The notes under the pieces were generated by a model that ran no database searches, was not told the DNA's origin, and was given only the letters and a program-made list of their open reading frames with translations. Below, in pieces: positions 48,002 to 56,017 of a DNA stretch of 64,000 bases. Both the position numbers and the translations under genes were made by a program. Source of the stretch: DATJPY01 sp035506135. GTDB taxonomy: Bacteria > Myxococcota_A > UBA9160 > PR03. The stretch is from assembly GCA_035506135.1 (NCBI GenBank), contig DATJPY010000077.1, positions 1-64,000 of the forward strand. Direction: 5' to 3'. Every line of letters begins with the position of its first letter. The first letter of the stretch is position 1.

Positions 48002-48675
48002 AGCGCCGAACCGAGGAGGCCGTCGACGTCGATTGCGCCGGCGGGAACCGCCTGGCCCGCGGCGAGCGTGGGGACCTCGCCGAGCAGGAGGGGCCCGAGC
48101 GCGGAGCGCAGGGCGCCCAGGTTGGCGGCATCCGATGCGCTGATCGGCGACGCGCCGTGCGAGATCACGACGCCGGCGACTCGCAGCCCTCGGCTCGCGG
48201 CCGCCTCGAGGGTCAGCAGCGAGTGGTTGATCGTGCCCAGCGAAGCGCGCGCCACCACGAGCAGCGGAAGCCCCGTCTCGCGGGCGAGCTCGGCCATCGA
48301 GAATCCGTCGCACAGCGGCACCAGGAGACCCCCCGCCCCCTCGACGATCAGGCGCTGGTGGCGCGACGAGAGCTCCGCCAGGGCTGCGCGGATCGCGCCG
48401 AGATCGACGGCGCGCCCCTCGTGCGCGGCGGCGACCGAAGGCGCCGCCGGCAGGGCGAAGCGCTGCGGGCACACGGTCTCGAGCGGATCGCGGGCCCCGG
48501 CTGCCGCGGCGAGGGCCCGCCCGTCGAGTGGCCCGTCGGTCCCGACGCCGGTCTCGACCGGCTTCATCGCCCCGACGTCGAGGCCCCGCGCGCGCAGCGC
48601 CGCCGCGAGCGCGCACGCGACCAGCGTCTTGCCCACGCCGGTGTCGGTGCCAGTGACGAACAGGCCCCGGCTCAC
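47998..48675 (-). CDS. bioD: Dethiobiotin synthetase
   Basis: A 225-residue ATP-dependent carboxylase that closes the ureido ring of dethiobiotin. P-loop FVTGTDTGVGKT (start), MKPVETGV, and VEGAGGLLVPL are the family motifs. GTG 48675 overlaps the bioF stop (GTGA). Third gene of bioB-bioF-bioD. Its TAG stop overlaps that of nagA. Confidence 0.95.
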   Translation of the reverse strand: MSRGLFVTGTDTGVGKTLVACALAAALRARGLDVGAMKPVETGVGTDGPLDGRALAAAAGARDPLETVCPQRFALPAAPSVAAAHEGRAVDLGAIRAALAELSSRHQRLIVEGAGGLLVPLCDGFSMAELARETGLPLLVVARASLGTINHSLLTLEAAASRGLRVAGVVISHGASPISASDAANLGALRSALGPLLLGEVPTLAAGQAVPAGAIDVDGLLGSAL

Positions 48676-49895
48676 CCCGGGGCGAGCTCCTCGGCGACGG
48701 CATCGGCCAGTGCGTCGATCTCGGCCTCGGCGTGCGTCGCCATCGGCGTGATCCGCAGCCGCGCGCTGCCCTCCGGGACCGATGGGAAGCGGATCCCCTG
48801 CGCGTAGAAGCCGCGCGCGAGCAGGCGCTCGCAGACCGCCATCGTACGCTCGTTGTCTCGCATGCGGACCGGGACGATGTGCGTGCGGCTCGGGGCCGTC
48901 GAGACGCCGCGCGCGGCGAGCCGCGCGCGAAGCCGGGCGGCGTTGGCCTGGAGCCGCGCGCGGCGCCACGCCTCGCGGGCGGCGACCTGCAGCGCAGCGC
49001 GCGCGGCGGCGACCTGCGGCGGTGCCAGCGCGCACGAGAAGATGAACGGCCGCGCCTTGTTGACGAGCAGCTCGCGGAGCCGCGCCGAGCCGGCGGCAAA
49101 GGCGCCGAAGGAGCCGAGCGCCTTGCCGAGCGTGCCGGTCAGGACGTCGACGCCGTCCTCGACGCCGAGCGCCTCGGCCGTTCCGCGGCCGGATGCGCCG
49201 AGCGTGCCGGTGCCGTGGGCATCGTCGACCATCACGATCGCGTCGAACGGGCGCGCCGCGGCGAGCAGCTCGCGGAGCGGCGCCACGTCGCCGTCCATGC
49301 TGTACACACCGTCGAGCACGAGCAGCACGCGGCGGTGTCGCGGGGCGACCTCGCGCAGCACGTCCTCGAGCGCCCCGGCGTCGCCGTGCGCGAAGACGCG
49401 CACCGTCGCCCGCGAGAGCCGGCAGCCGTCGATGATGGACGCGTGGTTCAGCGCGTCCGACACGACGGCGTCACCGGCTTCCACGAGCGCCGGGATCACG
49501 CCCAGGTTCGCCATGTAGCCGGTGCCGAATGCGAGCGCCGCCGGGCGGCCGAGGAAGTCCGCGAGCTCCTCCTCGAGCCGCTCGTGCAGCGCGAGGTTTC
49601 CGCTGATCAGCCGCGAGCCGCCGGCCGCGCAGCCGAGATCGCGCGCGGCGCGCGCCGAGGCCTCGACCACCTCGGGGTGCGTCGCCAGGTCGAGGTAGTT
49701 GCTGCCGGCGAAGAGCAGCACCTCGCGCCCGTCGACCGACATGCGCGGGCCCTGCGCGCCGTCGAGCACGCGCATCCGCCGATGGGTGCCTCGGGCGAGG
49801 ATCGCGGCGAGCTCCTCGCGTGCGATCGCGTCGACCGCGCTCGTCCGCTCGGGCGGCGGCGCAGCCGGCTGCGCGTGCGGCGCTTCCGCCGTCAT
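48672..49895 (-). CDS. bioF: 8-amino-7-oxononanoate synthase
   Basis: A 407-residue PLP enzyme joining pimeloyl thioester and L-alanine. The glycine-rich FGTGYMANLGVI, the VDDAHGTGTLG cofactor Asp segment and the PLP Lys in TGTLGKALGSFGAF are present. ATG 49895 overlaps the bioB stop (ATGA). A related amino-acid C-acyltransferase cannot be ruled out by family alone, but its place between bioB and bioD settles the role. Confidence 0.94.
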   Translation of the reverse strand: MTAEAPHAQPAAPPPERTSAVDAIAREELAAILARGTHRRMRVLDGAQGPRMSVDGREVLLFAGSNYLDLATHPEVVEASARAARDLGCAAGGSRLISGNLALHERLEEELADFLGRPAALAFGTGYMANLGVIPALVEAGDAVVSDALNHASIIDGCRLSRATVRVFAHGDAGALEDVLREVAPRHRRVLLVLDGVYSMDGDVAPLRELLAAARPFDAIVMVDDAHGTGTLGASGRGTAEALGVEDGVDVLTGTLGKALGSFGAFAAGSARLRELLVNKARPFIFSCALAPPQVAAARAALQVAAREAWRRARLQANAARLRARLAARGVSTAPSRTHIVPVRMRDNERTMAVCERLLARGFYAQGIRFPSVPEGSARLRITPMATHAEAEIDALADAVAEELAPG

Positions 49896-50992
49896 GAGGC
49901 GCGCGGAGCGGGTCCCCGCACCGGCGCCGCCACGTCGGGCCGCAGGATCTCGCCGTCGCCGCTCCCGAGCCGGAAGCCGCTGCGCTCGTGCTCCGCGCGG
50001 TCGTAGAGCGGGTTGCCTTCGACCTCGAAGCCGGCGTCCCGGATCATGCGATAGGTCTCGGCGACCGCGTCGCCCCGCGTCGTCAGATAGCCCTCGACGA
50101 AGAGCGAGCTCGCCGGCCACAGCACGAGCGCGCCGAGCGCCCGCAGATGCCCCTCGCGCCCGCCCGCGGCGCGCACTTCGGCGCGCGGGTTCACGAGACG
50201 CATCAGCGCGAGCGCGCGCAGACACCGCTCGGGCGTCAGGCTCCCGTCCGACCGCACCGGATTGCCGTCGATCGGCACCAGGAAGTTCACCGGGATGCTC
50301 GGCACCTCGAGCTCGCGCAGCGCGAAGGCCACCTCGACCACGTCGTCGCTCGCCTCCCCCATGCCGAGGATCATCCCGCTGCAGGGCTCGATGCCGCAGT
50401 GCTTCGCGGCCGCGAGCGTGCGGACGCGATCGCGGTAGGTGTGCGTGCTGCAGATCTCGGGATAGTGTCGCTCGCTGGTGTTGAGGTTGTGGTTCAGCCG
50501 GTCGAGACCCGCGTCCGCGAGCAGGCGCGCGTGCTCCTCCTCGAGCAGCCCGCAGGACAGGCAGACCTCGATCGGAAACCGCTGCTTGATCCGCCGCACC
50601 AGGGCCGCGAGCTCGCGCGTGCGCTCGAGTGTCGGTCCGCGACCCGAGAGCACCAGGCAGTAGCGCGTCGCGCCGGAGCGCGCGGCGCGCTCGGCCTCGG
50701 CCAGGATCTCGGCCTCGCCCTTCATCGGGTACTTGCGGATGCGCGCGGTCGAGTCGCGCGACTGCGAGCAGTAACCGCAGTCCTCGGGACACAGACCGTT
50801 CTGCACGTTGTTCAGCACGTGCACCTGCACGCGGCGCCCGAAGTGCCGCTCGCGCGGTGCGAAGGCCGCGTGCAGGAGCGGAAGCAGCGCCGCGTCCTCG
50901 CCGTCGAGGATCCAGCGCGCCTCGTCGCGGCTCGGGGGATCGTCGGCGAGGGCGCGCTCGGCCAGTCGGTCGTAGCGGTTGCGATCGGACAC
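49892..50992 (-). CDS. bioB: Biotin synthase (radical SAM)
   Basis: A 366-residue radical SAM enzyme that inserts sulfur into dethiobiotin. The 4Fe-4S motif CPEDCGYCSQS (CxxxCxxC) is at about residue 64. YCLVLSGRGPT, VCLSCGLL and HNLNTSERHY line the SAM and auxiliary cluster sites. GTG 50992 has GGAGG 6 nt upstream. First gene of bioB-bioF-bioD; bioA and the pimeloyl-forming genes (bioC, bioH) are not in the window. Confidence 0.96.
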   Translation of the reverse strand: MSDRNRYDRLAERALADDPPSRDEARWILDGEDAALLPLLHAAFAPRERHFGRRVQVHVLNNVQNGLCPEDCGYCSQSRDSTARIRKYPMKGEAEILAEAERAARSGATRYCLVLSGRGPTLERTRELAALVRRIKQRFPIEVCLSCGLLEEEHARLLADAGLDRLNHNLNTSERHYPEICSTHTYRDRVRTLAAAKHCGIEPCSGMILGMGEASDDVVEVAFALRELEVPSIPVNFLVPIDGNPVRSDGSLTPERCLRALALMRLVNPRAEVRAAGGREGHLRALGALVLWPASSLFVEGYLTTRGDAVAETYRMIRDAGFEVEGNPLYDRAEHERSGFRLGSGDGEILRPDVAAPVRGPAPRAS

Positions 50993-51018
50993 GGCTGCCT
51001 CCGGCGGCGGAAGCCCCG

Positions 51019-51047
51019 ACGGTCCCCGACGGCGCCGTGGCTGTCAA
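51019..51047 (-). promoter_or_regulatory. Putative bioBFD promoter
   Basis: Minus-strand -35 TTGACA (51047-51042), a 17-bp spacer and -10 GACCGT (51024-51019), giving a short leader that includes the GGAGG site. The -35 is perfect and the -10 poor. No clear BirA-type operator is seen. Confidence 0.45.
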
Positions 51048-51082
51048 CCTCGAATCACGGCGTGGTCGACAGGTGCTCGGGT

Positions 51083-51088
51083 TAGACT
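51083..51088 (+). promoter_or_regulatory. Putative -10 box of radA
   Basis: TAGACT ends 6 nt before ATG 51095, predicting a leaderless transcript. No convincing -35 hexamer lies at 16-18 bp. Confidence 0.45.
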
Positions 51089-51094
51089 CGCGCG

Positions 51095-52501
51095 ATGCCG
51101 AAGCCCCGCTCCGTCTTCGCGTGCACCGAGTGCGGGGCGCAGGCACCGCGCTGGCTGGGCCGCTGTCCCGAATGCGGAGCCTGGTCGAGCCTGGTCGAGG
51201 AGCCGATCGGCGCCGCGCCGCCCGCCCCGACCGCCGGCCGCGTCGCCGCGCTCGGACGCGGACCGCTCGCGCTGCGCGAGGTCGCGCTCGACCGCGTCGG
51301 GAGGCTGGAGACCGGGATCGGCGAGTTCGACCGCGTCCTCGGAGGCGGCCTGGTGCCGGGCTCGGTGGCGCTGCTCGGCGGTGAGCCGGGCGTCGGCAAG
51401 TCGACGCTCGCGCTCCAGCTCGCGGCCGGGCTCTCCGCCCGCAGTGCGAGCGTCCTCTACGTGAGCGGCGAGGAGCGCCCCGAGCAGATCCGGCTGCGCT
51501 TCGAGCGGCTCGCCGGCGCTTCCGACTCTGGCGGCGACCTCTTCGTCGCCGCCGAGACGCTCGTCGAGGAGCTCGCCGAGCCGTGGCGGCGCCTCGCTCC
51601 CGCGCTGGTCTTGGTGGACTCGATCCAGACGCTGCGCAGCGCGCGCGTGGAGTCGGCCGCGGGCTCGGTCGCCCAGGTGCGCGAGTGCGCCGCCGAGCTG
51701 GCGGCCGCGGCGCGCGCGTCGGGGGCTGCGCTCATCCTGATCGGGCACGTCACGAAGGAGGGGACGCTCGCGGGCCCGCGCGTGCTCGAGCACCTGGTCG
51801 ACGTCGTGCTCGCCTTCGAGGGCGACCGCGGTCACGCGCACCGCGTGCTGCGCGCGCTGAAGAACCGCCACGGCTCGACGCAGGAGGTCGGCGTCTTCGC
51901 CATGGGCGAGGGCGGCCTCGCACCGGTTCCCAATCCGAGCGAGCTCTTCCTGGCGGAGCGGCGCGCCGGCGCGCCGGGCTCGTGCGTGGTGCCGCTGCTC
52001 GAGGGCACCCGCCCGCTGCTGCTCGAGGTGCAGGCCCTGGTCGCGCCGGCGGGCTACGGCACGGCGCGCCGCACCGCGATCGGCTTCGACGATGCGCGCC
52101 TCGCGCTGCTGCTCGCCGTGCTGGCGCGGCGCGGCGGCCTCGAGGTGCTCGGCCTCGACGTGTACCTGAACGTCACCGGCGGCGTGCGGGTCGGCGAGCC
52201 GGCCGCGGATCTGGCGGTCGTGCTCGCCCTCGCGTCGAGCCACCTCGACCTCGCGCTGCCGCCCGACGCGGCGGCGATCGGCGAGGTCGGACTCGGCGGC
52301 GAGATCCGCCGGGTCGCGCGCCTCGAGCCCCGCATCCGCGAGGCCGCTCGCCTCGGCTTCCGCCGCGTGCTGGTGCCCGAGAGCGCGCACGCGGCGCCGT
52401 CGGGAGCGACGCCGATTCCGGTCGCCGACGTCACGGCCGCGGTCGCCTGGCTGCGCGCCGAGGGAAGCCGGCCGCGCGCCGGCGCGCGGGTCGATGCGTG
52501 A
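51095..52501 (+). CDS. radA: DNA repair protein RadA
   Basis: A 468-residue RecA-like helicase that aids branch migration in recombination repair. An N-terminal zinc finger has CTECG and CPECG pairs. The RecA-type ATPase carries GGEPGVGKST. The RadA signature reads KNRHG rather than the usual KNRFG. A Lon-protease-like C-terminal domain (about 295-460) follows. ATG 51095 has no ribosome site but follows a -10 box at leaderless spacing. It diverges from bioB. Confidence 0.95.
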   Translation: MPKPRSVFACTECGAQAPRWLGRCPECGAWSSLVEEPIGAAPPAPTAGRVAALGRGPLALREVALDRVGRLETGIGEFDRVLGGGLVPGSVALLGGEPGVGKSTLALQLAAGLSARSASVLYVSGEERPEQIRLRFERLAGASDSGGDLFVAAETLVEELAEPWRRLAPALVLVDSIQTLRSARVESAAGSVAQVRECAAELAAAARASGAALILIGHVTKEGTLAGPRVLEHLVDVVLAFEGDRGHAHRVLRALKNRHGSTQEVGVFAMGEGGLAPVPNPSELFLAERRAGAPGSCVVPLLEGTRPLLLEVQALVAPAGYGTARRTAIGFDDARLALLLAVLARRGGLEVLGLDVYLNVTGGVRVGEPAADLAVVLALASSHLDLALPPDAAAIGEVGLGGEIRRVARLEPRIREAARLGFRRVLVPESAHAAPSGATPIPVADVTAAVAWLRAEGSRPRAGARVDA

Positions 52502-52540
52502 TTCTCCTTTCGCGGCGCGCGTTTCCGCTCGTTCACCGCT

Positions 52541-52569
52541 TTGACAGCACACACCCTCGTGGCTAGCCT
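52541..52569 (+). promoter_or_regulatory. Sigma70-type promoter of the polyprenyl synthase gene
   Basis: -35 TTGACA (52541-52546), a 17-bp spacer and -10 TAGCCT (52564-52569). The -10 ends 7 nt before ATG 52577, so the mRNA should be leaderless. The best-matched promoter of this kind in the window. Confidence 0.7.
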
Positions 52570-52576
52570 CGGCGCG

Positions 52577-53593
52577 ATGGCGGGACCTCGCTTCGCCGGC
52601 GCGCTCGAACGCATCGCGGAGCCGCTCGAGCTGGTCGAGCGCGCCATGCGCGAGCAGCTCGCGAGCGAGAGCGACGTGATCGCCGCCGTCGGCGACCACG
52701 TGCTCTCGTCGGGCGGCAAGCGCGTGCGGCCGGCGCTCCTGCTGCTCGCCGCCGAGCTCTGCGGCTACACGGGACCGCGGCGGGTGCAAGTGGCCGCTGC
52801 GGTCGAGCTGCTGCACACCGCCACGCTGCTGCACGACGACGTGGTCGACCTCTCGCCGCTCCGGCGCGGCCAGCCCTCCGCGATGGCGCTGTGGGGCAAC
52901 CGGCGCGCGGTGCTGGCGGGCGACTTCTTCTACGCGCGGGCCTCGTCGATGATCGTCGAGGACGGCGACCTAGAGGTGCTCTGGGTCTTCTCGAACACGA
53001 TCCGCCTGATGGCGGAGGGCGAGATCCTGCAGCTCCAGCGCAGCTTCGATCCGAGCGTCACCGAGGCGCAGTACTACGCCGTCATCGACCGCAAGAGCGC
53101 CGCGCTGCTCGCGGCGGCCTGCGAGGCCGGCGCGATCCTCGGCGGCGTGACCCGCGCCGAGAGGCGCCGGGTCGCGGAGTTCGGTCACGAGCTCGGGCTC
53201 GCCTTCCAGATCCGCGACGATGCGCTCGACTACGAGGCGGGTGCCGACGTGCTCGGCAAGCCGCCCTACACCGATCTGCGCGAGGGCAAGGTGACGCTCC
53301 CGCTCCTGCTCGCGCTGAAGCGCTGCCGCCCGGCCGAGCGCGAGGTGATCGCGACGGTGCTGAAGGGTGCGGCGCGCCGCGGGCTCGGAGGCGCCGACGA
53401 GGCGGGCGCGGACGAGACCGAGCTCGCGGCGGCGCTCGACGTCGTGGAGCGCCACCGCGGCGTCGCAGACTCGATCCGGCGGGCCGAGGAGCACATCGCG
53501 CGCGCGCGCGCCGCGATTGCCCCCTTCCCCGACGGCGAGTCGAAGCGCGCACTGTTGGCTGCCGCAGATTTCGCGGTCGCACGCGACCGCTGA
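52577..53593 (+). CDS. ispB: Trans-polyprenyl diphosphate synthase (IspB-like)
   Basis: A 338-residue long-chain prenyltransferase that elongates farnesyl diphosphate for quinone side chains. The first Asp-rich motif is LLHDDVVD and the second is IRDDALDY. GGKRVRPALLLLAAE opens the active site. Chain length (hepta-, octa- or nonaprenyl) cannot be told reliably by eye. ATG 52577 is set by the promoter, which would give a leaderless mRNA; an in-frame start at 52541 lies on the -35 box and is rejected. A single-exon unit between radA and comEA. Confidence 0.9.
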   Translation: MAGPRFAGALERIAEPLELVERAMREQLASESDVIAAVGDHVLSSGGKRVRPALLLLAAELCGYTGPRRVQVAAAVELLHTATLLHDDVVDLSPLRRGQPSAMALWGNRRAVLAGDFFYARASSMIVEDGDLEVLWVFSNTIRLMAEGEILQLQRSFDPSVTEAQYYAVIDRKSAALLAAACEAGAILGGVTRAERRRVAEFGHELGLAFQIRDDALDYEAGADVLGKPPYTDLREGKVTLPLLLALKRCRPAEREVIATVLKGAARRGLGGADEAGADETELAAALDVVERHRGVADSIRRAEEHIARARAAIAPFPDGESKRALLAAADFAVARDR

Positions 53594-53635
53594 CGTCCGT
53601 TTGCTTCTCACCCCGCGGTCCCGCGGGAGATCGAG

Positions 53636-53956
53636 ATGAACCGCAGAGCCCTGGTCGCGCTCGCGATCGGGATTGCGCTGGCAAGCGGCGCCGTGGCGCG
53701 TGCCGCGGACGCCGCCGGATCGAGCAGCGCGAAGCCGGCTGCCGTGAACGTGAACACCGCCACCCTGCAGGAGCTGGAGGCGCTGCCGGGGATCGGTGAG
53801 GCCCGCGCGCAGGCGATCCTCGACGCGCGCAAGCAGCGGGGCGGCTTCAAGAGCGTGGACGAACTCGTGGACGTGCGCGGGATCGGCCCGAAGAACCTCG
53901 AGAAGCTGCGCCCGTACCTGCACGTGTCGGGCAAGGCGGGCGGGCTGTCCGAGTAG
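53636..53956 (+). CDS. ComEA-like helix-hairpin-helix DNA-binding protein
   Basis: A 106-residue secreted protein. A signal peptide (about 1-24, ending ARAAD) is followed by a short linker and two helix-hairpin-helix units (LQELEALPGIGEARAQAILDAR and VDELVDVRGIGPKNLEKLRPYL). Such ComEA-type proteins bind incoming DNA in the periplasm during transformation, although many such small homologues have no proven role in competence. No other competence gene is near. Followed by a strong terminator hairpin. Confidence 0.85.
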   Translation: MNRRALVALAIGIALASGAVARAADAAGSSSAKPAAVNVNTATLQELEALPGIGEARAQAILDARKQRGGFKSVDELVDVRGIGPKNLEKLRPYLHVSGKAGGLSE

Positions 53957-53961
53957 AGCGC

Positions 53962-53995
53962 CTCGGTGCCGGGAGCCGCGGCTCCCGGCACCGAG
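53962..53995. terminator. Strong terminator hairpin after comEA
   Basis: A perfect inverted repeat with 16-bp arms around a GC centre, beginning CTCGGTGCC and ending GGCACCGAG, starts 5 nt after the comEA stop. CTTCTGACTTC follows, with only a weak T content. The dispersed repeat copies begin 6 nt further on. Confidence 0.8.
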
Positions 53996-54000
53996 CTTCT

Positions 54001-54037
54001 GACTTCGCTCGGCTTGGCCTCGCTGCGCGCGCCCCAA
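54001..54037 (-). repeat. Dispersed repeat, copy C2 (short)
   Basis: Read on the minus strand it runs from TTGGGG through GCGCAGCGAGGCC to GAGCGAAGTC, but lacks the internal stem-loop. It is in direct tandem with copy C1. Confidence 0.65.
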
Positions 54038-54040
54038 CCC

Positions 54041-54107
54041 GATTCCTTCGCTCGCCCACGGCTCACTGCGCGCCGCCTTCGGCGGCTTGCGCAGGCGCTG
54101 GCCCCAG
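54041..54107 (-). repeat. Dispersed hairpin repeat, copy C1
   Basis: On the minus strand it runs from CTGGGGC through a GCCGCC-GAA-GGCGGC stem-loop (54072-54086) and GCGCAGTGAGCC to GGGCGAGCGAAGG. The stem differs from that of copy A but still pairs perfectly. Confidence 0.7.
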
Positions 54108-54141
54108 ACGGCTGCGTTGCGTCGGAGTCGGAGGCTCGGGC

Positions 54142-54147
54142 TAATCT
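54142..54147 (+). promoter_or_regulatory. Putative -10 box of the btuF-like operon
   Basis: TAATCT ends 8 nt before GTG 54156, fitting a leaderless transcript. A TTGCGT lies 19 bp upstream as a weak -35. There is no space for a cobalamin riboswitch between this box and the start. Confidence 0.4.
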
Positions 54148-54155
54148 CCCGCGCC

Positions 54156-54998
54156 GTGGTTCGAGTGCTCGCGGTCGCCTGCACCCTCGTCCTGGCGACA
54201 CAAGCCGCCGCGGAGACGCCGGCCCGCCGCATCGTGTCGATGAACCCCTCGCTGACGCGCATCCTGGTCGCGCTCGGCGCCCGGGACGCGCTGGTGGGCG
54301 TCGACGACTTCTCGGCGCGCCAGGAGCCGGGCGTGGCGTTGCTGCCCCGGGTCGGCGGTCTCTACGACCCGAGCCTGGAGGCGGTGGTCGCGCTCGAGCC
54401 CGACCTCGTGGTGCTCGTCCCGAGCCGCGAGCAGCGCGACTTCCGCGCGCGGCTCGAGGCGCTCCGGGTTCCGGTCCTCGCGCTCGACCCGGTCGGCTTC
54501 GAGCAGGTGCTCGACTCCATCCGCGCGCTCGGCGCGCGTACGGGCCACGAGGCCGAGGCGCGCGCGCGCGTCGACGCGATCACACGCGCGCGCGATGCGG
54601 TGCGCCGTGCCACCGCCGGCAAGCCGCGGCCGCGCGCCGTCTTCGTGCTTACCCGGGACCCGCTCTTCGTGGTCGGGCGCGGCAGCTTCCTCGACGAGAT
54701 GATGGGGATCGCCGGGGCCGAGAACCTGGGCGCGGCGCTGGCGGAGGCCTGGCCGCGCGCGTCGCTCGAGTGGCTGATCGCCGCGGCGCCCGAGGTGATC
54801 CTCGACAGCGACTCGGATCCGCTGCCGGCGCGCGAGTACTGGTCGCGCTTCCCGTCGCTGCCTGCCGTGGCGGCGGGCCGCGTCGTCGCCATGCCCGCGG
54901 GCGACGTCACCCTCCCCGGCCCGGACCTCGACCACGCGCTCGTGACGCTCGCTCGCGCGCTGCACCCCGACGCCCTGCCGCCCGACTCGGCCCCGTGA
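54156..54998 (+). CDS. btuF: Periplasmic binding protein, cobalamin/iron-complex type
   Basis: A 280-residue class III (BtuF/FhuD-like) binding protein. A signal peptide (about 1-22, ending AAAE) precedes RIVSMNPSLTRILVALGARD, GLYDPSLEAVVALEPDLVV and AGAENLGAALAEAWPRASLEWL. It captures vitamin B12, heme or a siderophore and delivers it to the permease downstream. GTG 54156 is set by the signal peptide and the -10 box; the frame is open further up only through the repeat. The stop overlaps btuC (GTGA). Substrate identity is not fixed by sequence. Confidence 0.8.
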   Translation: MVRVLAVACTLVLATQAAAETPARRIVSMNPSLTRILVALGARDALVGVDDFSARQEPGVALLPRVGGLYDPSLEAVVALEPDLVVLVPSREQRDFRARLEALRVPVLALDPVGFEQVLDSIRALGARTGHEAEARARVDAITRARDAVRRATAGKPRPRAVFVLTRDPLFVVGRGSFLDEMMGIAGAENLGAALAEAWPRASLEWLIAAAPEVILDSDSDPLPAREYWSRFPSLPAVAAGRVVAMPAGDVTLPGPDLDHALVTLARALHPDALPPDSAP

Positions 54999-56017
54999 CC
55001 GCGCTGCGCCCCGCCCGACTCGTCCTGGTGTTGGTCGCGCTCACCGGAGTGCTGCTGGCGGCGGCCGCGCTCGGCCTCCTGGTGGGCCCGAGCGGGCTCG
55101 GCGCCGGCGGGGCGCTGCATGCGCTCCTGGACCCGCAGGTCGGCGGCGCGGCCGGCGACATCGTGCGCGGCGTCCGGCTACCGCGCGTCTTGGCGGCGCT
55201 CGAGGTGGGCGCGTGCCTCGCGGTGGCCGGCGTCTTGTTCCAGGCGCTGCTCCGCAACCCGCTCGCGGACCCGTTCGTGCTCGGCATCTCGGGCGGCGCC
55301 GCGCTTGGCGGCGTCGCGATGCTCGCCCTCGGCGGGGCGCTCGGACTGGGCTACGGCGCGGTGCCGGTCGCGGCCTTCGCCGGCGCGCTCGCCGCGACCG
55401 GCCTGCTCTTCGCGGCGGCGGGTCTGCGCGGGCGGCTCTCCTCGACCACGCTGCTGCTGACCGGCGTCGTCTTCAACGCGATCGCCTCGGCCGCGATCGT
55501 CTTCCTCGCCTCGCTCGGGGGCATGACCGAGGGGACGCAGATCTTCCTCTGGCTGATCGGGAGCCTCGCCTCCGCGCGCGGCGAGCTGCTCGGCTGGGTG
55601 GCGCTGCTGCTGGGCCTCGGCCTTGCCTGCGCGCTGCCGTGGGCGCGCGCGCTCAACCTGCTCGCGCTCGGCGAGGAGTCGGCGGAGCAGCTCGGCGTGG
55701 CGGTCGAGCCCGCAAAGCGGGTCCTCCTGCTCTCGACGGCGCTGATGGTCGGCGCGGCGGTCTCGGTGTCGGGTCTCATCGGCTTCGTGGGCCTGATCGT
55801 GCCGCACGCGCTGCGGCTGGTGCTCGGACCCGATCACCGGCTGCTCGTCCCAGCCGCCGCGCTGGCGGGCGCCGCCTTCCTCGCCCTCTGCGACACGGCG
55901 GCGCGTACGGTGCTGCCCGGCCGCGAGGTTCCGGTCGGCGCGATCACCGCGCTGGCGGGTGGCCCTCTCTTCCTCCTGCTGCTGCGCCGCCAGGCGCGGC
56001 GGGGCGGACTTCCGTGA
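54995..56017 (+). CDS. btuC: FecCD/BtuC-type ABC permease
   Basis: A 340-residue permease with about ten helices. Family marks: RLPRVLAALEVGACLAVAGVLFQALLRNPLADPFVLGISGGAALG, STTLLLTGVVFNA, and VSVSGLIGFVGLIVPHALRLVLGPDHR. It pairs with the ATPase at 56014 and the binding protein at 54156. Overlapping GTGA at both junctions makes the three genes one transcript. B12 or ferric siderophore/heme are equally compatible. Confidence 0.9.
   Translation: MTALRPARLVLVLVALTGVLLAAAALGLLVGPSGLGAGGALHALLDPQVGGAAGDIVRGVRLPRVLAALEVGACLAVAGVLFQALLRNPLADPFVLGISGGAALGGVAMLALGGALGLGYGAVPVAAFAGALAATGLLFAAAGLRGRLSSTTLLLTGVVFNAIASAAIVFLASLGGMTEGTQIFLWLIGSLASARGELLGWVALLLGLGLACALPWARALNLLALGEESAEQLGVAVEPAKRVLLLSTALMVGAAVSVSGLIGFVGLIVPHALRLVLGPDHRLLVPAAALAGAAFLALCDTAARTVLPGREVPVGAITALAGGPLFLLLLRRQARRGGLP

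Noticed and set aside
51041..51088. TGTCAACC-N30-GGTTAGAC as a BirA operator upstream of bioB
   Set aside because: Spacing is about double the known BirA operator and the arms match poorly; each half is better explained as a -35 or -10 box.
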